DNA from: Bauldia sp.
GTDB lineage: Bacteria > Pseudomonadota > Alphaproteobacteria > Rhizobiales > Kaistiaceae
Assembly (NCBI GenBank): GCA_026126025.1
Contig: JAHCJZ010000018.1
Location: 1 to 40,723, forward strand
DNA: 40,723 nt
Direction of reading: 5' to 3'
In this document: positions 35,118 through 40,723 of the stretch, piece after piece
Layout: the number at the start of each line of letters is the position of its first letter
Numbering within the stretch: position 1 is the stretch's first letter
The notes under the pieces: model-generated
Seen by the model: the letters and a program-made list of their open reading frames with translations, nothing else
The model's database searches: none
Told to the model about the DNA's origin: nothing
Position numbers and translations under genes: made by a program

Positions 35118-35858
35118 CTAGGGAAGCTGCTGCAGCAGGAGCTGCGCCTTCTCGCCGCCATGATGGGCGAGCGCCTTCCGCCCGCCGGCGGCATAGGTCG
35201 CGACGGCCCGCAGCAGCGCGGCGAGCTCGCCGGCGGCGTTGCTGTCGAACCGGGCGTAGGCGCCGCGGGTCAACCGCGCGATCTCGCGGAAGGTCCGCTC
35301 GACCTCGGGGTTGCGGCCCTCCTGGAAAAGGAAGACCGGCACGCCGAGGACGCCGAGCTGTCCGGCGCGGTCGCATAGCGTGTCGACCATCTCCTCCATC
35401 GCGTCGCCGACGAAGACGACGGCGCTCACCTTCTCCTTCCGCGTTTCCTTGGCGGCATGGGACAGCACCTTGCCGATCTGGGTGGTGCCGCCGCGGCAGT
35501 CGATGCCGCTCATCAGCTGCGCCAGCGTCTCGGTATCGCCCGCCCAGCGGCTCGCCCGGCACTCGCCGAAGCCGCGATAATAGACGAGCTGGACGTCGAG
35601 CCCGCCGACCTTGCCGGCCTCGCGGAACATCTCGCCCTGGAGCCGGCAGGCGAGATCCCAGGTCGGCTGGCGGCTCATGGTGGCGTCGAGCGCGAAGATG
35701 AGGCGGCCATGGGGACCGGCATTCACGGGAGCCGCCTTGAGCTGCTCCATGAAGGCGGCGATCTCGGACTTCGCGGACGACGCAGGCGCGGCTGAGCCCG
35801 CCTCGGCCGGCGTGGCTGTGCGGGTTGTCGCAGGTGCACTCGTCTTCGTCTTGGCCAT
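35118..35858 (-). CDS. VWA-domain protein
   Basis: A soluble von Willebrand factor A-type protein of 246 residues, probably a metal-dependent protein-interaction module. A Thr/Ala/Pro-rich N-terminal 30 residues precede the domain. Metal-site residues are visible: DATMS (Asp58, Thr60, Ser62), a Thr at GGTTQIG (125-126) and an Asp at VGDAMEE (152). VFVGDAMEEMVDTLCDRAGQLG and FLFQEGRNPEVERTFREIAR are well conserved in alphaproteobacterial homologues as I recall. The start is the ATG at 35858 right after GGTGAGTGAGGG. It directly precedes the DnaJ-domain gene and is probably coexpressed with it; the joint function is unknown. Confidence 0.88.
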   Translation of the reverse strand: MAKTKTSAPATTRTATPAEAGSAAPASSAKSEIAAFMEQLKAAPVNAGPHGRLIFALDATMSRQPTWDLACRLQGEMFREAGKVGGLDVQLVYYRGFGECRASRWAGDTETLAQLMSGIDCRGGTTQIGKVLSHAAKETRKEKVSAVVFVGDAMEEMVDTLCDRAGQLGVLGVPVFLFQEGRNPEVERTFREIARLTRGAYARFDSNAAGELAALLRAVATYAAGGRKALAHHGGEKAQLLLQQLP

Positions 35859-35875
35859 CCCTCACTCACCTCCTC

Positions 35876-35981
35876 GTCACCCCGGCCCCGGATCAGGCCC
35901 GGGGTAAACTCCGGCCGGGGTCCAGCGCAACAGACGGGCCGCAGCCAACCGCCTGGATTCCGGCCTTCGCCGGAATGACGA
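35876..35981. repeat. Family A inverted repeat, copy 4 (left arm expanded)
   Basis: The right arm (CTGGATTCCGGCCTTCGCCG to GACGA) is like the other copies. The left arm is interrupted: GTCACCCCGGCCCCGGATCA, then GGCCCGGGGTAAACTCCGGC and GGGGTCCAGC. The inner CCCGGCCCCGGATCAGGCCCGGGG is a small hairpin of its own. It lies upstream of both the VWA gene and panC. Confidence 0.8.
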
Positions 35982-36047
35982 TAGGAACTAGATGGCATGT
36001 CAGCGCCGTCACGCAAGCGCGACGGGAAAGCTAGGCTTCGGCGACGA

Positions 36048-36063
36048 GTCAGTATTGACTGAC
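36048..36063 (+). promoter_or_regulatory. Perfect hairpin at the panC start site
   Basis: GTCAGT and ACTGAC flank a four-base loop (ATTG). The stem ends four bases before the panC ATG and covers the place where a Shine-Dalgarno sequence would lie; the remaining CTCC is not purine-rich. Any transcript covering it could fold here and affect ribosome access. It could also be a DNA operator. Confidence 0.45.
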
Positions 36064-36067
36064 CTCC

Positions 36068-36928
36068 ATGTCGGACAAACCCCCTGCCCTGCCCCCGATC
36101 GACCGCACGGTCGACGCGATCCGCACGCGGGTGATCGCATGGCGCGATGCCGGCGAAGGCGTCGCGCTGGTGCCGACGATGGGCGCGCTCCACAACGGGC
36201 ATCTCGTGCTGGTCACCGCGGCGAAGGAGCGGGCGTCGCGGGTGATCGTGTCGATCTTCGTCAACCCGCTGCAGTTCGCGCCGACCGAGGATTTCGCCGC
36301 CTATCCGCGCGACCTCGACGGCGACGTCGCGCTGCTTTCGACCGTCGGCACCGACGCGGTGTTCGCGCCCGAGGGGGCGGAGATGTACCCGGCGGGCTTC
36401 GCCACGCAGATCACCGTCGGCGGGCCGGCCGAGGGGCTGGAGACGGCATTCCGGCCGCAGCACTTCGCCGGCGTCGCGACGGTGGTGGCGAAGCTCCTCA
36501 TCGCCTGCGGCCCGGAAATCGCGGTGTTCGGCGAGAAGGACTACCAGCAGCTCCTCGTGGTCCGCCGCATGGTCCGCGACCTGATGCTGCCGGTCGAGAT
36601 CGTCGGCCATGCGACGGTGCGCGAGGCGGACGGCCTCGCCCTCTCCTCGCGCAACGCCTACCTCTCCCCCGAGGAACGCCAGCAGGCGCCGACCATCCAC
36701 CGCGCCCTGCAGGACGCTGCCGCGGCGCTGCGGGCGGGCGAGCTCGGCGGCACCGTCGTCGCCGAAGCGCGGCAGCGCCTCACCGAGGCCGGGTTCGACG
36801 TCGACTATGTCGAGCTCCGCAACGCCGAGACGCTGGCGCTTCCCGTCCACCAGGAACGCGAGCCGCTCCGCCTCCTCGCCGCCGCTCGCCTCGGCCGGAC
36901 GCGGCTGATCGACAATATCGCGGTCTAG
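36068..36928 (+). CDS. panC: Pantothenate synthetase
   Basis: Condenses pantoate and beta-alanine with ATP to make pantothenate for coenzyme A. The 286-residue product has all motifs: LVPTMGALHNGHL (HIGH-type ATP site), IFVNPLQFAPTEDFAAYPRDL, FRPQHFAGVATVVAKLL, AVFGEKDYQQLLVV (KMSK-equivalent region nearby), and LALSSRNAYLSPEER. Length is normal. An in-frame stop lies ten bases upstream of the ATG at 36068, so the start is well fixed. panB is not adjacent. Its stop overlaps that of the convergent GNAT gene in CTAG. Confidence 0.96.
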   Translation: MSDKPPALPPIDRTVDAIRTRVIAWRDAGEGVALVPTMGALHNGHLVLVTAAKERASRVIVSIFVNPLQFAPTEDFAAYPRDLDGDVALLSTVGTDAVFAPEGAEMYPAGFATQITVGGPAEGLETAFRPQHFAGVATVVAKLLIACGPEIAVFGEKDYQQLLVVRRMVRDLMLPVEIVGHATVREADGLALSSRNAYLSPEERQQAPTIHRALQDAAAALRAGELGGTVVAEARQRLTEAGFDVDYVELRNAETLALPVHQEREPLRLLAAARLGRTRLIDNIAV

Positions 36929-37350
36929 AGGTCGTAGAGGTACATCACGAAGGCGCCCTCCTCCGTCCGCGGCCGTGTGGCGTAGAGGGCGCGGGCGGCG
37001 GTGTTGTCGGTCTCGGTGCCGACCCAGGATTCCTCGCAGCCGATCTCCTTGCCGAAGGCGAGCATGGCGTCGAAGAGGCGGCGGCCGATGCCCTGCCGTT
37101 GCCAGGCATCGTCGACGCCGACCTCGTCGACGTAGAGCTCGGTCGGCTTGTCGACATGGCGGTGCACCATCGCGGTGATCATGCCGACGACGAGCCCGCC
37201 ATCGGCGACGGCGAGCATCATGTGATGCCCCGGCGAATCCAGCCACGCCGCCGTTCGCGCCGGGTCGATGGGCTCGTCGAACACGTCCGGCGCGACGTTG
37301 CCCAGCAGCGAGACATTGTCGCGTCCGATCTTCACGATCTCGATCGCCAT
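36925..37350 (-). CDS. GNAT-family N-acetyltransferase
   Basis: A small acetyltransferase of unknown substrate. In the 141-residue product the acetyl-CoA site VDEVGVDDAWQRQGIGRRLFDAMLAFGKEIG and the ESWVGTETDNTAARALYATRP block are clear; these resemble the AAC(6')/AAC(3)-like GNAT group, but drug resistance cannot be inferred. The start is the ATG at 37350 after a strong GGAGGAGTGAG. It is preceded at 12 bases by the DUF1489 gene and probably belongs to the nnr-DUF1489 unit. Confidence 0.9.
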   Translation of the reverse strand: MAIEIVKIGRDNVSLLGNVAPDVFDEPIDPARTAAWLDSPGHHMMLAVADGGLVVGMITAMVHRHVDKPTELYVDEVGVDDAWQRQGIGRRLFDAMLAFGKEIGCEESWVGTETDNTAARALYATRPRTEEGAFVMYLYDL

Positions 37351-37362
37351 CTCACTCCTCCA

Positions 37363-37770
37363 TCAGAGCAGGCCGAGCAGCGCCAGCTCGGCACGCAGCG
37401 CCTCCGGCAGCGCAGCATCGGCCGTGGAAAGGTCGGGCGGCGCGTCGGCGGCCGCAAGATAGCGCCAGCCCTGGAACGGACGCCGCGGCCAGGGCGAGGT
37501 CGGCACGAGGCGCGGCTCGAGCACGATCGCGCAGGCGTCGTGGTCGTCGCGCCGCACGGGGCGGAGCGCCACGATGCGCTGCCGGACGAGGACCACGCCG
37601 CGGATCACCCAGTAGAGCGAGCCGCCGGCGACGAGCTCGTCGGCGCGCCTCGGGAACATCCGGGTGACGTGGGTGTGCTCGCCGGTCGCCGCGACGCGCT
37701 CCTCGACCCATTCGCGGAGCTCGTCGGGCGTATCGACGCCGACGCATAGCTTGATGAGGTGGAGCGTCAT
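37363..37770 (-). CDS. DUF1489-family protein
   Basis: A conserved alphaproteobacterial protein of unknown function. The 135-residue product has the family start MTLHLIKLCVGVDTPDELREWV, then HVTRMFPRRADELVAGGSLYWVIRG, VLVRQRIVALRPVRRDD, IVLEPRLVPTSPWPRRPFQGWRYL, and DAPPDLS. These are strongly conserved in DUF1489 as I remember it; no catalytic motif is recognised. The start is the ATG at 37770, overlapping the upstream repair enzyme gene as ATGA. The basic, beta-rich middle might bind nucleic acid, but that is speculation. Confidence 0.9.
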   Translation of the reverse strand: MTLHLIKLCVGVDTPDELREWVEERVAATGEHTHVTRMFPRRADELVAGGSLYWVIRGVVLVRQRIVALRPVRRDDHDACAIVLEPRLVPTSPWPRRPFQGWRYLAAADAPPDLSTADAALPEALRAELALLGLL

Positions 37771-39239
37771 GCGAGGCGCGCCAGCACGGCCGGGAGGGCG
37801 CCGGGCAGATCCTCGGAGATGAGCCCGGGCCCGACCTCGGTAGCGGCCTCGCCATGGAGCCACACCGCCGCGGCAGCCGCCTCGAAGGCGGGCATGCCCT
37901 GTGCGAGGAGGCCGCCGATCATCCCCGCCAGCACGTCGCCGCTGCCGGCGGTGGCCAGCGTCGGCGGCGCGTTGTCGGCGATGGCGGCGCGGCCGTCCGG
38001 CGCCGCGACCACGGTGTCCGGCCCTTTGAGGACGACGATGGCGCCGGATCGCCGCGCAGCAGCACGGGCGCGGCGGAGGCGCGAGCCGTGGTCGAGGTCG
38101 GGCACGATGCGCGCGAACTCCCCGTCATGCGGCGTCACCACGACCGGTCCCTTTGACGCCGCGACGGCGGCGAGAAGACGGCGCGCCTCGCCGGCGAAGC
38201 TGGTGAGGGCGTCGGCGTCGAGCACCACGGCACGCTCGCCGCCGAGGGCGGTTTCGACAAGCGTCCGGGTCCGCTCCCCGACGCCGAGGCCGGGCCCGAG
38301 CACCACGGCATTCTTCCGCGCATCGCCGAGGAGGTCGGCAAGGCCGGCGGCACCGTCGAACGGCCGGACCATCACGGCGGTCAGCTGCGCGGCGTTGACG
38401 GGCGCGGCATCCGGCGGCGACGCCACGGTCACGAGGCCGGCACCGCTACGCAGCGCCGCGATGGCCGCGAGCCGGGCGGCGCCGGTCGACATCGCGTCGC
38501 CGGATACGACCACGGCATGGCCGCGGCGGTATTTGTGGGTCTCGGGCTGCAGCACCGGCCAGGCATCGCCCCACAGCGCGGGCGCGTTGTGGAAGGTGTC
38601 GGCCGAGATCGAAGCCAGCGCCGCCTCCGGGATGCCGATGTCCGCCACCGTCACCGCGCCGCAATGGCCCCGGCCGGGCAGCAGGAGGTGTCCCGGCTTC
38701 CGCCGGAAGAAGGTCACGGTCTCGGCCGCCACGATCGCGGCGTCACCGACGGCCCCCTCCCCGCCGTCGACGCCGCTCGGCAAGTCGACCGCGACGACCG
38801 GCGTCCCGCTCGCATTCGCGGCGCGGATCAGGTCGAGCGCGATGTCAGGCAGCGGCAGGCGTACGCCCGCGCCGTAGAGCGCGTCGATCACGAGCCCTGC
38901 CCCCGCGAGAGAAGCCCCCGTCGCCTCCTCCGCCGAACCCTGATACCGGCCCGCGGCGAGCGCCGCGTCTCCAAGCAACTTGCTGCGATCTCCGAGGAAC
39001 GCGACCGCCACCGGGAAGCCGGCGTCACGCAGCAGCCGCGCCGCCACCCAGCCGTCGCCGCCATTCATCCCCGGCCCGGCGAGGACGATTATCCGCCCGC
39101 CCCGCCAGTGCCGCCGCGCCGCCTTCGCCACCGCGGCGCCGGCGCGCTCCATCAGCGCGATTCCCGGCGTCCCCGCGGCGATGGCATATGCGTCGGCCTG
39201 CCGCATCTGGTCGGGGGTCAGCAGGTGGTGCAAGGTCAT
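37767..39239 (-). CDS. nnr: Bifunctional NAD(P)H-hydrate epimerase/dehydratase
   Basis: Repairs hydrated NAD(P)H. The 490-residue product has two domains. The N-terminal YjeF_N epimerase (about 1-210) shows LTPDQMRQADAYAIAAGTPG, VLAGPGMNGGDGWVAARLL and VVAVDLPSGVDGGEG. The C-terminal ADP-dependent dehydratase (about 225-490) shows HKYRRGHAVVVSGDAMSTGA, VVTPHDGEFAR, VVLKGPDTVVAAPDG and TAGSGDVLAGMIGGLLAQG, with the catalytic Asp. In Rhizobiales this gene often stands upstream of glnB, in the opposite orientation here. The start is the ATG at 39239. Confidence 0.95.
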   Translation of the reverse strand: MTLHHLLTPDQMRQADAYAIAAGTPGIALMERAGAAVAKAARRHWRGGRIIVLAGPGMNGGDGWVAARLLRDAGFPVAVAFLGDRSKLLGDAALAAGRYQGSAEEATGASLAGAGLVIDALYGAGVRLPLPDIALDLIRAANASGTPVVAVDLPSGVDGGEGAVGDAAIVAAETVTFFRRKPGHLLLPGRGHCGAVTVADIGIPEAALASISADTFHNAPALWGDAWPVLQPETHKYRRGHAVVVSGDAMSTGAARLAAIAALRSGAGLVTVASPPDAAPVNAAQLTAVMVRPFDGAAGLADLLGDARKNAVVLGPGLGVGERTRTLVETALGGERAVVLDADALTSFAGEARRLLAAVAASKGPVVVTPHDGEFARIVPDLDHGSRLRRARAAARRSGAIVVLKGPDTVVAAPDGRAAIADNAPPTLATAGSGDVLAGMIGGLLAQGMPAFEAAAAAVWLHGEAATEVGPGLISEDLPGALPAVLARLA

Positions 39240-39270
39240 GGGCCGGGCTTGCCAGTTTGGTCAGAGAATA

Positions 39271-39796
<526 letters not shown>

Positions 39797-39851
39797 CCTA
39801 CACCTCCACGCCACCGCAAAGCGAAACGATCAAACCCAGGGGATTGGACGA

Positions 39852-40723
39852 ATGACCGCCAAGGAAGTGCTGCAGCGTATGAAGGCCGACGACATCCGGT
39901 ATGTCGATTTTCGGTTCACCGACCCGCGCGGAAAATGGCAGCACGTCACCTTCGACCGGACGCTGATCGACGAGGAAATCCTCACCGAGGGCACCATGTT
40001 CGACGGCTCGTCGATCGCCGGCTGGAAGGCGATCAACGAGTCCGACATGCTGCTCCTGCCCGACGTGTCGACCGCCACGCTCGACCCGTTCTTCGCGCAG
40101 GCCACGCTCTCGATCATCTGCGACGTGCTCGAGCCGGTCACCGGCGAGCCCTATGGCCGCGACCCGCGCGGCATCGCCAAGAAGGCCGAGGCCTATCTCA
40201 AGCAGACCAAGGTCGGCGACACGGCGTTCTTTGGCCCCGAGGCCGAGTTCTTCGTCTTCGAGGACGTGAAATATTCCGCGACGCCCTACAACACCGGCTT
40301 CCGCGTCGACGATCCGGAGCTGCCCTCCAACTCGGATACCGACTACGAGACCGGCAATCTCGGCCACCGCATCCGCACCAAGGGCGGCTATTTCCCGGTG
40401 CCGCCGCTCGACAGCCTGCAGGACCTTCGCTCCGACATGCTGGCGGCGATGCAGTCGATGGGCGTCGTCGTGGAGAAGCACCACCACGAGGTGGCGGCGG
40501 CGCAGCACGAGCTCGGCATGAAGTTCGGCACGCTGGTGACGATGGCCGACCATCTGCAGATCTACAAATACTGCATCCACAACGTCGCCAATAATTACGG
40601 CAAGAGCGCCACCTTCATGCCGAAGCCGGTCTATGGCGACAACGGCTCGGGCATGCATGTCCACCAGTCGATCTGGAAGGGCGGCAAGCCGGTGTTCGCC
40701 GGCAACCAGTATGCCGACCTGTC
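39852..40723 (+). CDS. glnA: Glutamine synthetase type I, 3' end cut by window edge
   Basis: Makes glutamine from glutamate, ammonia and ATP. The 290 complete codons seen begin MTAKEVLQRMKADDIRYVDFRFTDPRGKWQHV and contain MFDGSSIAGWKAINESDM, GPEAEFFVFEDV with metal-binding Glu residues, EKHHHEVAAAQHELGMKF, and NGSGMHVHQS before the window ends. This is the N-terminal domain and the first half of the catalytic domain; a full protein would be about 469 residues. The start is the ATG at 39852. Transcription is probably shared with glnB. The adenylylation site lies beyond the window. Confidence 0.97.
   Translation, partial: MTAKEVLQRMKADDIRYVDFRFTDPRGKWQHVTFDRTLIDEEILTEGTMFDGSSIAGWKAINESDMLLLPDVSTATLDPFFAQATLSIICDVLEPVTGEPYGRDPRGIAKKAEAYLKQTKVGDTAFFGPEAEFFVFEDVKYSATPYNTGFRVDDPELPSNSDTDYETGNLGHRIRTKGGYFPVPPLDSLQDLRSDMLAAMQSMGVVVEKHHHEVAAAQHELGMKFGTLVTMADHLQIYKYCIHNVANNYGKSATFMPKPVYGDNGSGMHVHQSIWKGGKPVFAGNQYADL

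Noticed and set aside
36925-37350. GNAT gene as an aminoglycoside resistance gene
   Set aside because: General GNAT similarity only; composition and context are those of a core gene, with no mobile element nearby.

Overview
The window is GC-rich (roughly 65-70%), densely coded chromosomal DNA from an alphaproteobacterium. Gene content and order point to the Hyphomicrobiales (Rhizobiales): a dgt-argS-SPOR-scpA-scpB-tatABC-serS-surE-pcm-LysM lipoprotein block, an ExoR-like SEL1 protein, a DUF1489 protein, clpS-clpA, and glnB-glnA behind a sigma-54-type promoter. Short GC-rich inverted repeats between transcription units also fit that order. No species can be named from the sequence alone.

Layout. 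(1) 1-12340, minus strand: one long housekeeping run from dgt down to a LysM lipoprotein that is cut by the window edge. It covers nucleotide hydrolysis, two aminoacyl-tRNA synthetases, chromosome condensation (ScpAB), Tat export, protein and nucleotide repair, and envelope proteins. The nagZ gene often found between the SPOR gene and scpA is absent. serS carries an in-frame, low-GC internal insertion. (2) 12405-14158, plus strand: erpA, a VOC protein, then a lower-GC two-gene module made of a DUF7662-like/antitoxin-tail fusion and a PIN-domain toxin. (3) 14254-19155: gatB, a minus-strand lipoprotein, ilvD, and an exoR-like gene overlapping ilvD. (4) 19399-26951: a secreted lectin-like protein, exonuclease III, two OsmC proteins, chorismate mutase, gatA and gatC with a GNAT gene between them, a RidA protein and a FemAB-like acyltransferase. 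(5) 27116-32387, minus strand: an ABC-2 exporter pair and clpS-clpA. (6) 32998-40723: a D-Ala-D-Ala carboxypeptidase with SPOR domain, a VWA/DnaJ membrane pair, panC, a GNAT, DUF1489, the NAD(P)HX repair enzyme, and finally glnB and the start of glnA.

Most of the window is ordinary core genome. The two items most worth a second look are the toxin-antitoxin-like module at 13251-14158, whose putative antitoxin has a DUF7662-like N-terminal domain where a known DNA-binding fold would be expected, and the roughly 66-residue insertion in SerRS encoded by DNA of clearly different composition (2778-2975). Several inverted-repeat families sit at operon boundaries and probably act as terminators or mobile palindromic elements. 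No tRNA, rRNA, CRISPR array, transposase or prophage gene was seen.
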